Numbered from the stretch's first letter, positions 15,917 to 24,575 are shown. The stretch is 64,000 nt of DNA from an uncultured Dehalococcoidia bacterium (GCA_958296225.1 OY282456.1:3472001-3536000); one strand, 5' to 3'. Numbers and translations are program-made. The notes: a model not told the origin generated them from the sequence alone.

Positions 15917-17422
15917 TTGCCAACCGCTAACGACAATAAGGTTGACGCCGCCAGCCTGCTCACCCGCCTGGCCGGCTTTTTCGCCGCCCGGGGCGGCAAT
16001 GCGGCGTGGCTGGTAGGCGGCGCCGTCCGCGACGCCATCCTGGGCCGTGAGATTCGCGACATTGACCTGGCGGTGGCTGGCGACGCCGGGCCCGTGGGTC
16101 GGGCCGTCGCCGATTATCTGGGCGGTACGCCGGTGCCGCTGGAACCCTGGAACATCGTGCGAGTCGCCCTGCCCACCGGATGCGACGGCGCCCCGCCCTT
16201 CCTCATCGACATATCCGGCTACCACGGCGCGTTTGAGGATGACCTGCGCGCCCGCGATTTTACCGTGGACGCTATGGGCCTCCCTCTGCGCTGCTGGGAT
16301 ACCGACGAGCGGCTGGACGCCATCATCGACCCGCTGGGCGGCAAGGCGGACCTGGCCCGCCGGATTCTGCGCGCCACCGGAGATGACGTGTTTCGCGCCG
16401 ACCCGGGCCGGATGCTCCGGGGCGTGCGCCTGGCCAATCAACTCGGTTTCCGTATGGCGGCGGATACCACCCGCGCCATCCGCCGGGATGCTCCTCTGCT
16501 GGAAAGGGTGGCCGCCGAACGAATGCGCGATGAGTTTATGGCGCTGCTGGCCGCCGACGGCGCCCGCGTGCAGCTGGAGATTCTCGACCGCCTGGACCTG
16601 CTCTGCCGCGTCATCCCCGAACTGGAGGCCGCGCGCCATTGCGAACAGCCCCGCGCCCATCACTATTGGGACGTTTGGGGCCACCTGCTGCACTGCGTCG
16701 AGTACGCCGAGGCCGTAACCGCCGGCCACCGCAACAACGCCATCTACACCATGGCTCCCTGGACGGCTGCGGAGGATGCTTATTTCAGCGAGACCATCGG
16801 TGACGGGCACACCCGCCGCACCATCCTCAAGCTGGCCGCCTTGCTCCACGACATCGCCAAGCCGCAGACCCGCGCGCCCGATGCGCAGGGCCGCATCCGG
16901 TTCCTGGGGCACAGCGAGCAGGGCGCCGATATTGTGGCGGAGCGGCTGCCGGCGCTGCGGCTGTCCCGGCGGACGGTGGCGCTGGTATCGGCGATGGTGC
17001 GGCACCACCTGCGCCCCAGCCAGCTCCGCCACGGCCGGGAGATGCCCTCCCGTCGCGCCATCTACCGCTACTATCGCGACGTGGGCGAGGCCGCCGTGGA
17101 CACGCTATATCTGGCGATGGCCGACTTTTTGGCGGCGAGGGGGCCCGAACTGGCGCCGGAACGCTGGGGCAACTATGCTAGAATGGTTGCCGCCGTGCTC
17201 GAAACGGGAGCCGCCGCCCCACCCCAACGGGAGGATGGCGCCCGCGGGCTGGTGAATGGCCACGACCTAATGGATGCTCTGCAAATACCACCCGGCCCCC
17301 AAATCGGCGCGCTGCTGGAACGGCTGCGCGAAGCCGAAGCGGTGGGCGAGGCCGCCAGCCGGGAGGACGCGCTGGCCCTGGCGCGGCGGCTGCTGGCCGA
17401 ATCGCCAGAGCCAGCGCGGTGA
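15917..17422 (+). CDS. cca: CCA tRNA nucleotidyltransferase / poly(A) polymerase with HD domain
   Basis: The 501-residue enzyme adds or repairs the CCA end of tRNAs. The nucleotidyltransferase head has LVGGAVRDAILG and RDIDLAVAGD (metal Asp pair), followed by DLRARDFTVDAM and the head/neck motif FRADPGRMLRGVRLANQLGF. A C-terminal HD phosphohydrolase domain has LAALLHDIAKP and LGHSEQGADIV. The start is TTG at 15917; no ATG precedes the conserved start of the domain. Because CCA-adding, A-adding and poly(A) enzymes are hard to separate by eye, CCA-adding activity is likely but not certain. Confidence 0.9.
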   Translation: MPTANDNKVDAASLLTRLAGFFAARGGNAAWLVGGAVRDAILGREIRDIDLAVAGDAGPVGRAVADYLGGTPVPLEPWNIVRVALPTGCDGAPPFLIDISGYHGAFEDDLRARDFTVDAMGLPLRCWDTDERLDAIIDPLGGKADLARRILRATGDDVFRADPGRMLRGVRLANQLGFRMAADTTRAIRRDAPLLERVAAERMRDEFMALLAADGARVQLEILDRLDLLCRVIPELEAARHCEQPRAHHYWDVWGHLLHCVEYAEAVTAGHRNNAIYTMAPWTAAEDAYFSETIGDGHTRRTILKLAALLHDIAKPQTRAPDAQGRIRFLGHSEQGADIVAERLPALRLSRRTVALVSAMVRHHLRPSQLRHGREMPSRRAIYRYYRDVGEAAVDTLYLAMADFLAARGPELAPERWGNYARMVAAVLETGAAAPPQREDGARGLVNGHDLMDALQIPPGPQIGALLERLREAEAVGEAASREDALALARRLLAESPEPAR

Positions 17423-17470
17423 ATCAGACAAGACTTAGGCACGCCCCCCTTGCCGCTCCCGTCGTTCCCC

Positions 17471-17526
17471 GCTAAACGAACGCGCCACTCCCTGCTAAAT
17501 GAACGCGCAACTCCTTGCTAAATGAA
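17471..17526 (+). repeat. 23-bp tandem repeat upstream of secD
   Basis: The unit gctaaaygaacgcgcmactcc plus two bases occurs twice in full (17471-17493 and 17494-17516) and then partly (gctaaatgaa, 17517-17526). It ends 21 bases before the secD start codon, so it may belong to the secD leader or promoter region. Confidence 0.8.
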
Positions 17527-17547
17527 ATTGAGGTTTGATTACGTCCT

Positions 17548-19380
17548 ATGCGACGACGCACCATATTGCTGACCGTTTTTATCGTTGCGGTGTTGGCCGT
17601 CTCGGTCGTCGCGCTGGCCCTGCCGGAAATCCATATCGGGATACCGGGCCTGGGCCGTCTGGACCGCGCCGACACCGGGCCGCTGGGCCTCAAGCTGGGC
17701 CTGGACTTGCAGGGCGGCGCGCACCTGGTGTACCAGGCCGATACCGGCACCATCCTGGGCGTGGAGTTCCCGGAAGACGCCGAGGTGGACGCCGACATGG
17801 TGAGCGAAGCGCTGGCGGATGCCAATTACGATGCCGCCGTCAGTCAGATTGGCGACGGGCCGGCGTACCGGATTAGCGGCGAATATCTGTCTCCCGAACG
17901 GCGCGACGCCGTGCGCCAGGCGCTGGTTGAGGCCATCGCGGAACCCGTGGAGTTCGTCAACGACGACACACCGCCGCCCACCGCCGAGCAGATGGAAGGG
18001 GCACTCAGCATCATCAGCCGCCGCGTCAACCTCTACGGCACCGAGGAACCCATCGTGCAGCGGTTTGGCGACGACCGCATCATCGTGCAGCTGCCGGGCG
18101 CCAGCGGGTCGGTTATCACCGTCCGGTTTGGCGACAGCGCCGACGTTGAGAAGCTGGGCAGCGTTATTGCCGGCCAGGGGTATGCGGATGCGGAGGTGGT
18201 CAGCCTGGGGGCAAACCGGTTCCGCATCACTACGGGAACCACTCTCGATATTGCCGACCGTCAGGCGCTGGAGACCCTGCTGGCGTCGGAAGTGGGCGCC
18301 GTTGAGACTTACCAGGTAACGGGGGGCATTGATGACGCCAAGCGGCTCATTGGCGAGACGGCGCAGCTGGAGTTTTTGCGGCGTCAGTGCGGCGCGCCGG
18401 TGGTCAATGCTCCCTGTCTGCCGCCTTTTACCGACAGCAGCATCGGTTTGACCGGCGACGACCTGGATGACGCCTACGCCAATACCGACCAGACCACCGG
18501 CGAATGGGTGGTCAACATCCAGTTCAACGGCCGGGGCGCGGAGCTGTTCGGCCAGCTCACCGGCGACATCAACGTACAGAATCACCCGCAATCCAACGAA
18601 GTCATCGCGGTGTTCCTTGACGGACGGGAGCTGATTGCTCCGGTCGCCCGCGTCCACATCCGCGATGGACGCAGCCAGATTTCCGGCAATTTCAACCGGG
18701 AGTCGGCGCGCACGCTGGCTATCCAGCTGAAATCGGGCAGTCTGCCGGTGCCGCTGACGCTGATACAGGAGTCGGCAGTTACCTCGCATCTGGGGGCCGA
18801 ATCGCTGAAACGCAGCCTGCGGGCCGGGCTGGTGGGTTTGGCGTTGGTGCTCATATTCGTCATTGCTTACTACCGGGCGGCGGGCGTGGTGGCCGCCGTC
18901 GCGCTGATTTGCTATGCCGTGGTTACGCTGGCGATTTTCAAGCTGGTGCCCATCACGCTGACGCTGCCGCACATCGGCGGGTTCATCCTGTCCATCGGCC
19001 TGGCGGTGGACGCCAACATCCTGATTTTCGAGCGCATCAAAGAGGAGATACGCCTGGGCCGCAGCCTGGCTTCGGCGATGGAGGTCGGGTTCAACCGGGC
19101 CTGGCCGGCGATACGGGACGGCAACGTGAGCACGCTGATTACCTGTGTGGTGCTGCTGTGGTTCGGCAACCGGCTGGGCGGCGGGCTAATCAACGGCTTT
19201 GCGCTGACCCTGCTGGTAGGCGTGCTGGTGAGTATGTTCACGGCGGTGCTGGTGAGCCGCAACCTGCTGCAAGCGCTGCACGCCGTGGGCCTGGGGCGGG
19301 CGGCCAGCCTGTTCACGCCGGAGAAAATCCAGCCACGCGCCAGCGGCCAGCGGCCCCAATCGGCTCAGGGAGGCCGTTAG
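17548..19380 (+). CDS. secD: Protein translocase subunit SecD
   Basis: SecD and SecF form an inner-membrane complex that uses the proton gradient to help export through SecYEG. The 610-residue protein has an N-terminal membrane helix, the LGLDLQGGAHLVY signature, a large periplasmic P1 region, and five C-terminal membrane helices from about residue 430, with GFILSIGLAVDANILIFERI as the conserved RND-type motif. The start at 17548 (MRRRTILLTVF) is the only sensible one. secF follows 6 bases after the stop. Confidence 0.96.
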   Translation: MRRRTILLTVFIVAVLAVSVVALALPEIHIGIPGLGRLDRADTGPLGLKLGLDLQGGAHLVYQADTGTILGVEFPEDAEVDADMVSEALADANYDAAVSQIGDGPAYRISGEYLSPERRDAVRQALVEAIAEPVEFVNDDTPPPTAEQMEGALSIISRRVNLYGTEEPIVQRFGDDRIIVQLPGASGSVITVRFGDSADVEKLGSVIAGQGYADAEVVSLGANRFRITTGTTLDIADRQALETLLASEVGAVETYQVTGGIDDAKRLIGETAQLEFLRRQCGAPVVNAPCLPPFTDSSIGLTGDDLDDAYANTDQTTGEWVVNIQFNGRGAELFGQLTGDINVQNHPQSNEVIAVFLDGRELIAPVARVHIRDGRSQISGNFNRESARTLAIQLKSGSLPVPLTLIQESAVTSHLGAESLKRSLRAGLVGLALVLIFVIAYYRAAGVVAAVALICYAVVTLAIFKLVPITLTLPHIGGFILSIGLAVDANILIFERIKEEIRLGRSLASAMEVGFNRAWPAIRDGNVSTLITCVVLLWFGNRLGGGLINGFALTLLVGVLVSMFTAVLVSRNLLQALHAVGLGRAASLFTPEKIQPRASGQRPQSAQGGR

Positions 19381-19386
19381 ATAACT

Positions 19387-20346
19387 ATGTTGAACATTGT
19401 CGGCAAACGGGGCTGGTACTTTGTAATCTCGGCCTGCCTGATAATACCGGGCCTGCTCTCCATGATTGCGCCGCCGGGGTGGGCCAGCGGCGGCTCCGGC
19501 CTGCGGCCGGGCATTGACTTCACCAGCGGGTCGGTGCTCAACGTTGCTTTTGAGGAGCCGGTAGAACCGGCGGCGGTGCGCGAGCTGCTGGCGACCCTGG
19601 GCCACCCCGAGGCGCTGGTGCAGACGGTGGGCCGAGACTCCGTGCTGATTCGCACCCGCGTGCTGGAGGAAGCCGTCGGCAGCCAGGTATCCGAGCGGCA
19701 ACGGATTCAGGATGCGCTGGCAGAGGAAATCGGCCCCATCGCGGCGTCGGGCGTGGATACCGTATCGCCGATCGTGGCTCAGGAAACCGTCCGCAACACC
19801 TTCCTGGCTTTGATGGTGGCGTCGGTGTTCATCCTCATCTACATCTGGTACGCCTTCCGGCGGGTGCCCCGCGCCTACCGCTACGGCGTGGCGGCGGTGG
19901 TTACTTTGGTGCATGACACCGTGATTGTGCTGGGCGTGTTCTCCATCCTGGGCCGAGCGCTGGGCATGGAGGTCAACTCCATGTTCATCGTGGGTATTCT
20001 CACCGTGGCCGGCTACTCGGTCAACGACACTATTGTGATCTTCGACCGCATCCGGGAGAACACCATCCGCGTTCCCGACCGCCGGCTGGAAGACACCGTG
20101 AACCTCAGCATCATCGAAAGCGTCGGGCGCTCCATCAACACCAGCTTCACTACCCTGCTGGTGCTGATGGCCATGCTGCTCATCGGCGGCAATTCCATCC
20201 GTGAGCTGCTGCTGGTGGTAGCCATGGGCGTAGCGATTGGAACCTACAGCTCCATTTTCATAGCCGCGCAATTCCTGGTCATCTGGGAGCGGCGGGAGTT
20301 CGGACGCATCTTCACCCTCGGCCGGCGGGAGGCGGCCACGAGCTGA
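19387..20346 (+). CDS. secF: Protein translocase subunit SecF
   Basis: The 319-residue partner of SecD has one N-terminal membrane helix, the periplasmic motif GIDFTSGSVL (usually GIDFxGG) and five C-terminal helices containing VAGYSVNDTIVIFDRIREN, the conserved SecF motif. The sequence is complete and the length typical. It lies 6 bases after secD, in the same operon. Confidence 0.96.
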   Translation: MLNIVGKRGWYFVISACLIIPGLLSMIAPPGWASGGSGLRPGIDFTSGSVLNVAFEEPVEPAAVRELLATLGHPEALVQTVGRDSVLIRTRVLEEAVGSQVSERQRIQDALAEEIGPIAASGVDTVSPIVAQETVRNTFLALMVASVFILIYIWYAFRRVPRAYRYGVAAVVTLVHDTVIVLGVFSILGRALGMEVNSMFIVGILTVAGYSVNDTIVIFDRIRENTIRVPDRRLEDTVNLSIIESVGRSINTSFTTLLVLMAMLLIGGNSIRELLLVVAMGVAIGTYSSIFIAAQFLVIWERREFGRIFTLGRREAATS

Positions 20347-20376
20347 GCGGAGCCGGGGTTGCGTGTAGAATAGGGC

Positions 20377-20391
20377 CATCCGCATCGGATG
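20377..20391 (+). promoter_or_regulatory. Small dyad before hicB, candidate operator
   Basis: Perfect arms catccg and cggatg flank a 3-base centre, 14 bases before the first hicB ATG and just after a TAGAAT (20366-20371) that could be a -10. HicB antitoxins often repress their own promoter, so this is a plausible but unproven binding site. Confidence 0.35.
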
Positions 20392-20405
20392 CCAGGCAGG
20401 AGCGC

Positions 20406-20750
20406 ATGATGACAAAATATGAAGTGGTGCTGAAGCGATACCCCGCTGACGCGGATATGCCCAATGGATACTGGACGGCGATTTGCCCGTCGCTGCCCTG
20501 CTGCGTTACCGACGGGGAAACCAGGGAGGAAGCGCTGGCGATGATTGCCGACGTCATCGACCTCTGGCTTGAAGATGACGAACCGCTGGATGCTGCGGAA
20601 ACAACGCGGCAGAAAAACGCCGCATTGCTTGAGGCGCAGCGGGCCGGCATTGCTGCCGAGACGCATTTGGTAACGCCCCGGGCAATGACCGATGAGGAGT
20701 TGGCAACCTATCCCAGGTTTTCATTCCTGGCTCCAGCCGGTGTAGATTAG
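20406..20750 (+). CDS. hicB: HicB-family antitoxin
   Basis: The 114-residue protein has the HicB fold: a partial RNase H-like N-terminal half with YEVVLKRY, WTAICPSLPCCVTDGET and the helix REEALAMIADVIDLWLED. HicB neutralises HicA, an mRNA-cutting toxin. Two adjacent ATGs (20406 and 20409) are possible starts. There is no clear C-terminal DNA-binding domain; the C-terminus instead ends in a short hydrophobic-aromatic segment. It precedes hicA by 6 bases, the antitoxin-first order. Confidence 0.85.
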   Translation: MMTKYEVVLKRYPADADMPNGYWTAICPSLPCCVTDGETREEALAMIADVIDLWLEDDEPLDAAETTRQKNAALLEAQRAGIAAETHLVTPRAMTDEELATYPRFSFLAPAGVD

Positions 20751-20756
20751 AAATTC

Positions 20757-21014
20757 GTGCCGGATTATTTTCGCAACCTCAAAACAGCGGATGTACTCTC
20801 GGCTTACTTCCGACTGGGGTTTGAGCGCGTGAAAGGCCGGGGACGGCATCACAAGTTACGGCATAGGCAGCTGAATTTGACGATGATAGTCCACCGCCGC
20901 CGAGGCGACATACCGCAGGGGACGGTGACCGATGCAATTCGTAGGTCAGGCGTAACCGATGAGGAGTTCCTGGCTGCGCTGGACGGGAAGACGCCAGAGC
21001 GTTTTCGGGATTAG
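20757..21014 (+). CDS. hicA: HicA-family toxin
   Basis: The 85-residue product resembles HicA, a double-stranded RNA-binding-fold mRNA interferase. It has the LGFERVKGRGRHHKLRH stretch, in which the conserved catalytic His sits, followed by IVHRRRGDIPQGTVTDAIRRSG. The start is GTG at 20757. It lies directly after hicB and would be translated with it. The usual 'GSH' reads GRHH here, a mild variant. Confidence 0.83.
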   Translation: MPDYFRNLKTADVLSAYFRLGFERVKGRGRHHKLRHRQLNLTMIVHRRRGDIPQGTVTDAIRRSGVTDEEFLAALDGKTPERFRD

Positions 21015-21028
21015 CTGCCGAACTGCAA

Positions 21029-22099
21029 CTACTCCGGCGCCACCACCACCCGCCCCAGGGCCCGCCGCTCCGCCACCAGCCGCCACGCCGCGCCGACGCC
21101 CTCCGCCGTCAGCGGCCGGGTTTGTGAAACTACCGGGCGCAGCCATCCCGCCGCTGCCAGCCCAACCGCCCGTTCCAGCGTGGGCCGCGACACGCCGGAT
21201 ACGCCGATTACCCGCAAATCCCGAAAGATGACCTCGGCCAGGCGTAAGGACGCCGGTTGTCCCGTCAGGTCGCCCAGCAGGGCGAGACGACCGTACTGGC
21301 CCAGGCAGCGCAGCGTCGCCGGCCACAGCGGGGGGCCGACGGTATCAACGACGACATCGGCGCCGGCATCGTCGGTCAAGGCCATCACTACCTCCGCAAA
21401 GTCTAACCCGTCGCCGGCCTCAATAACCAACGATGCGCCCAATGATTCCAGCGCCGGCGCTTTCTCCGGGGAGGTAGTGACGGCGATGACTTGCGCCCCG
21501 GCCATGGCGGCAATCTGCACGGCGTGAGCGCCCAGCCCGCCGCCGGCTCCGGTTACTGCCACCGTCTCGCCGGCGGCAACGTCCACCGCCGCGACACCGG
21601 CCAGGGCGACACCCAGCGGACAGGCCAGCAGCGCGGCCTCTGCCGCCGGGATGCCGTCAGGCAGGGGAACCAGCGCCGTGGCCGGCAGGGCCACATAGGG
21701 GGCGAACCCGCCATCCCGTCCGTGTCCGATGCCGGCTCCGGTCAGGCAGCGGTGCTCCCGTCCGGCCCGGCAGCGGGCGCACCGGCCACAGGCGGCGGTA
21801 AGCAGGCTGACCACCCGGTCGCCGGGTTGCCGGTCGGATACGTCGTCGGCCACGGCGGCGACGGTGGCGGCAATTTCGTGGCCCAGGGTTACGCCCGGAG
21901 CAACCCCGCGCCGCAGCGTCCCGTCCATCACCAGCAGGTCGTGATGGCAGAAACCGCAGGCGTCCACCCGCAGCAGCGCCTCGCCGGGTGCGGGCGTGGG
22001 AACGGGACGGTTGACCATCGCCAGCGCCGGGGGCCGGCCGGTCTCAACCACCGACAGGGCGGCCATCGTTTCGGGAACTGGTGAAAGCGGCACGGGCAT
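21029..22099 (-). CDS. Zinc-dependent alcohol dehydrogenase (MDR family)
   Basis: The 356-residue medium-chain dehydrogenase has catalytic-zinc residues in CGFCHHD and GHE, a structural-zinc cluster CGRCARCRAGREHRC, and a nucleotide-binding GAGGGLGAHAVQIA in the Rossmann half. It probably oxidises an alcohol or reduces an enoyl or acryloyl-type substrate with NAD(P); which one cannot be read from sequence. It starts with a Pro-rich tail that may be longer than needed; MAALSVVETG (21 bases shorter in register from residue 12) is another possible start. It is divergent from endonuclease IV. Confidence 0.9.
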   Translation of the reverse strand: MPVPLSPVPETMAALSVVETGRPPALAMVNRPVPTPAPGEALLRVDACGFCHHDLLVMDGTLRRGVAPGVTLGHEIAATVAAVADDVSDRQPGDRVVSLLTAACGRCARCRAGREHRCLTGAGIGHGRDGGFAPYVALPATALVPLPDGIPAAEAALLACPLGVALAGVAAVDVAAGETVAVTGAGGGLGAHAVQIAAMAGAQVIAVTTSPEKAPALESLGASLVIEAGDGLDFAEVVMALTDDAGADVVVDTVGPPLWPATLRCLGQYGRLALLGDLTGQPASLRLAEVIFRDLRVIGVSGVSRPTLERAVGLAAAGWLRPVVSQTRPLTAEGVGAAWRLVAERRALGRVVVAPE

Positions 22100-22127
22100 A
22101 ACAGTTACGGCGGCGGTTTGATTTTGC

Positions 22128-22152
22128 GATACTGTGGCCGGTACACAGTATC
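22128..22152 (+). promoter_or_regulatory. Dyad operator candidate upstream of endonuclease IV
   Basis: Arms gatactgtg (22128-22136) and cacagtatc (22144-22152) are perfect reverse complements around a 7-base centre. The site lies in the divergent region, 20 bases before the endonuclease IV start codon, and could bind a dimeric repressor or form an RNA hairpin in the leader. Confidence 0.5.
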
Positions 22153-22172
22153 AAGTTCTGAGAGGAAATAAA

Positions 22173-23033
22173 ATGATTATTGGAGCGCACGTTTCCGCCG
22201 CCGGCGGCATTGCCAAAGCCATTGACCGCGGCGTTGAGATTGGAGCCGAGGCCGTCCAGATTTTCGGTTCGTCCACCCGCTCGTGGCGGTTCAAGGCTCT
22301 TACCGACGCCCAGGCAGCGAGTTTCCGGGAAAAGAGCGCCGCGGCGGGCCTGGCGCCGCCCTTTCTGCACGCTATCTACCTGATTAACCTGGGCAACGCC
22401 AACCCGGACAACGTGGAGAAATCCGTTACCTCGCTGGTCAATTATATGCGGCTGGCCGAGCAGATTGGCGCCGGCGGCGTCATCTTTCACCCCGGCAGCC
22501 ACGGCGGGGCCGGCTATGAGGGCGTATTTCCGCAAGTCGTTGACAGCATCAACCGGGTGCTGGAACAGTCCCCGGAAGGGCCGCTGCTGTGCCTGGAGAA
22601 CATGGCCGGCATGGGCCAGCATATCGGCGCCAGGTTCAGCGAGCTGGGCGCGGTGCTGCGCGCCGTGGACAGCCCCCGCCTGGGCATCTGCCTGGACACC
22701 CAGCACGCCTTTGCCGCCGGCTACGACCTCACCAACCCGGACGGCGTGGCCGGCATGATTGACGAGTTTGACCGGGACATTGGCCTTGACCGGCTCAGCG
22801 CCGTCCACGCCAACGATTCCAAACGGCCTTGCGGCTCCGGCGTGGACCGCCACGACAACATTGGCGAAGGACTGATTGGCGAGGCAGGTTTTGCCAATAT
22901 TATGTCCCACCCGGCCTTTGCCGAAATGCCGTTCTTTCTGGAAGTTCCCGGCTACGACAAGGACAACCGGGGGCCGGACAAACCCAACGTTGACATCCTG
23001 AAGTCCATCCGCGCCCGCGTGGCCGGCGTTTAG
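22173..23033 (+). CDS. nfo: Endonuclease IV (AP endonuclease)
   Basis: The 286-residue TIM-barrel enzyme cuts DNA 5' of abasic sites in base excision repair, using three zinc ions. Zinc ligands are in IGAHVSAAGG, IFHPGSH, CLENMAG, CLDTQHAFAAGYD, VHANDSK and DRHDNIGEG, all intact. The ATG at 22173 is preceded by gagaggaaataaa, and the frame is open only a short way upstream. Length is typical of the family. Confidence 0.96.
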   Translation: MIIGAHVSAAGGIAKAIDRGVEIGAEAVQIFGSSTRSWRFKALTDAQAASFREKSAAAGLAPPFLHAIYLINLGNANPDNVEKSVTSLVNYMRLAEQIGAGGVIFHPGSHGGAGYEGVFPQVVDSINRVLEQSPEGPLLCLENMAGMGQHIGARFSELGAVLRAVDSPRLGICLDTQHAFAAGYDLTNPDGVAGMIDEFDRDIGLDRLSAVHANDSKRPCGSGVDRHDNIGEGLIGEAGFANIMSHPAFAEMPFFLEVPGYDKDNRGPDKPNVDILKSIRARVAGV

Positions 23034-23046
23034 GAACTGGCCGCCG

Positions 23047-23412
23047 ATGCGAATGTCCCGCCAGCAGTTTGAGGAACTGGCGCTGCAAGCCTACGCCGAG
23101 CTGCCGGCGCCGGTGCTGGCTCGCCTGGACAATCTGGACATCATAGTGGAGGACGCGCCGGGGCCGGAAGCGGAAGGGGCAGACGACGACGGCGGCGGCC
23201 TGCTGGGGCTGTACGTGGGGGTGCCTCTGGTGGAACGCTACGCCGCCGACCCGCTCTTGCCCGACTGCATCTACATTTATCGCCGGCCCATCCTGTCAGT
23301 GTGCGATTCTTATGATGCGGTGGTTCACGAAATACGCACCACTTTGCGGCACGAAATCGGCCATTACCTGGGGTTGAGCGAGCAGGATTTGGACCGGCTG
23401 GGCTATGGCTGA
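23047..23412 (+). CDS. Small zincin-like metallopeptidase (DUF1025 type)
   Basis: The 121-residue protein has a C-terminal HExxH zinc motif (TLRHEIGHYLGLSEQDL) and the acidic middle IIVEDAPGPE seen in the bacterial minimal zincins. Its substrate is unknown. Two ATGs near 23047 could start it. Its last 8 bases overlap the start of pgpA, so the two are co-translated. Confidence 0.88.
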   Translation: MRMSRQQFEELALQAYAELPAPVLARLDNLDIIVEDAPGPEAEGADDDGGGLLGLYVGVPLVERYAADPLLPDCIYIYRRPILSVCDSYDAVVHEIRTTLRHEIGHYLGLSEQDLDRLGYG

Positions 23413-23914
23413 CCGGCTGGCGTGGGTTATCGGCAGCGGGTTCGGCAGCGGGCTGTCGCCGGTGGCGCCGGGGACGGCGGGTTCGGCGGCGGCGGGCGCA
23501 ATTTTCTACGTCATAATGCTGCTGCCGCTGGCCGTCTGGCACTATTTCCTGCCGCTGTACGTCGTTGCGCTGCTGTCGGTAATCGGATTGGCCGTTGGCG
23601 TCTGGGCCACCGGGCGGATGTCAACTGAGGCGAATCCCGACCCCGGCGCAGCCGTGTGGGATGAGTTCGTCGGGATGTGGATAACCTGCCTGCCGGTGGC
23701 AGTGTTCTGGGAGGCGCTCCAGCCCTACTGGATTGCGCTGCCCTTTCTGGTGTTCCGGGTGTTGGATATTGTGAAGCCGTGGCCCTGCCGGCGGCTGGAA
23801 CGACTCCACGGCGGGTGGGGCATTATGCTGGACGACGTGGCCGCCGGCGTGTGGGGCGGTTTGGCGATATTCGTTCTGCTGGCGGCATTACTGGTGATGG
23901 CGGGGCCGGGCTGA
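23405..23914 (+). CDS. pgpA: Phosphatidylglycerophosphatase A
   Basis: The 169-residue inner-membrane enzyme removes phosphate from phosphatidylglycerophosphate to give phosphatidylglycerol. Sequence marks are GSGFGSGLSPVAPGTAGS, DPGAAVWDEFVGMW and RVLDIVKPWPCRRLERL with the late LDDVAAGVW, which together hold the metal-binding acidic residues. About four hydrophobic segments span the length. Its start overlaps the metallopeptidase gene by 8 bases. Confidence 0.93.
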   Translation: MADRLAWVIGSGFGSGLSPVAPGTAGSAAAGAIFYVIMLLPLAVWHYFLPLYVVALLSVIGLAVGVWATGRMSTEANPDPGAAVWDEFVGMWITCLPVAVFWEALQPYWIALPFLVFRVLDIVKPWPCRRLERLHGGWGIMLDDVAAGVWGGLAIFVLLAALLVMAGPG

Positions 23915-23929
23915 TGATAGCGTCCCCGG

Positions 23930-24499
23930 CTATTCAATTAGAACGTCGCTGAAAATGCTCGCCAGCGCGGCCCGCTCCAACTCCTGCATCGCCGCCCTTT
24001 CCCCATCGTCATAGTGGTCGTGCCCCAGCAGATGCAGCGCCCCGTGGACGATTAGCAGGGCCAGTTCCCGGCACAGGGGCACGCCCTGGGTTGCGGCCTG
24101 GCGGAGGGCCTGGGGCACTGAGATAACGATGTCGCCCAGCGGCGGCGGCTCATCGTCCGGGATTGGGAAAACAAAGGCGAGGGCGGGTTCCCCCGCACCC
24201 CGGCCTTCTCCCGTCAAGGGAGAGGGGGCGTAGTCGTCGCCTTGCCACTGGCCGGCGTGTTCCGCGGAGAACGACAGCACGTCGGTAGTTTCGTCAAGGC
24301 CGCGGTAACGGCGGTTCAGCTCCCGCACGGTCGCATCGTCGGTGAGCAGCAGGCTGACCTGGCCGGCGGCATTGTCCGGCAACACCTGCGCCAAGCCCAG
24401 CCGCACCACGGTGGCCAGCCACTGCGGGCCGGGGATGCTGTCGTCGCCGTCCGTCAAATCGGTGGACACGGCGACGGCGACCTGGGGCAGCGGGGGCAT
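23930..24499 (-). CDS. ybeY: Endoribonuclease YbeY
   Basis: YbeY is a zinc endoribonuclease needed for 16S rRNA maturation and ribosome quality control. The metal motif HGALHLLGHDH is intact, with TDDATVRELNRRYRGLDETTDVLSF as the usual N-terminal core. The frame opens upstream, but the ATG at 24499 gives 189 residues with a small excess over the usual ~155. Part of that excess comes from an insertion between the TDVLSF strand and the LGDIVIS strand that encodes PSPLTGEGRGAGE. Confidence 0.93.
   Translation of the reverse strand: MPPLPQVAVAVSTDLTDGDDSIPGPQWLATVVRLGLAQVLPDNAAGQVSLLLTDDATVRELNRRYRGLDETTDVLSFSAEHAGQWQGDDYAPSPLTGEGRGAGEPALAFVFPIPDDEPPPLGDIVISVPQALRQAATQGVPLCRELALLIVHGALHLLGHDHYDDGERAAMQELERAALASIFSDVLIE
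24189..24233 (-). repeat. Interspersed-repeat insertion inside ybeY
   Basis: The minus strand reads ccctctcccttgacgggaga followed by aggccggggtgcgggg, a palindrome-like sequence that resembles the interspersed element whose translation gives 'PSPLxGEGRGxG' in many unrelated bacterial proteins. Here it is in frame inside ybeY, in a loop between conserved strands. Confidence 0.6.
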
Positions 24500-24521
24500 A
24501 GTTAATCCTGGTCGATACGCA

Positions 24522-24553
24522 ACGGGGGCGGCGCCGTTACGCGCCGCCCCCGT
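24522..24553 (-). terminator. Strong hairpin after the DUF11 gene
   Basis: A perfect 13-bp stem (acgggggcggcgc at 24522-24534 with 24541-24553) and 6-nt loop lie between the DUF11-protein stop codon and the ybeY start. No T-run follows on the minus strand, so it is a GC-hairpin terminator or attenuator. Confidence 0.65.
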
Positions 24554-24575
24554 GTTCGTTTCACCGGCCGCCGGG

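Noticed and set aside
20406..21014. Calling the pair a RelE/MazF-type module
   Set aside because: The sequence features (HicB partial RNase H-like fold and HicA small basic RNA-binding protein with GRHH) fit HicBA better.
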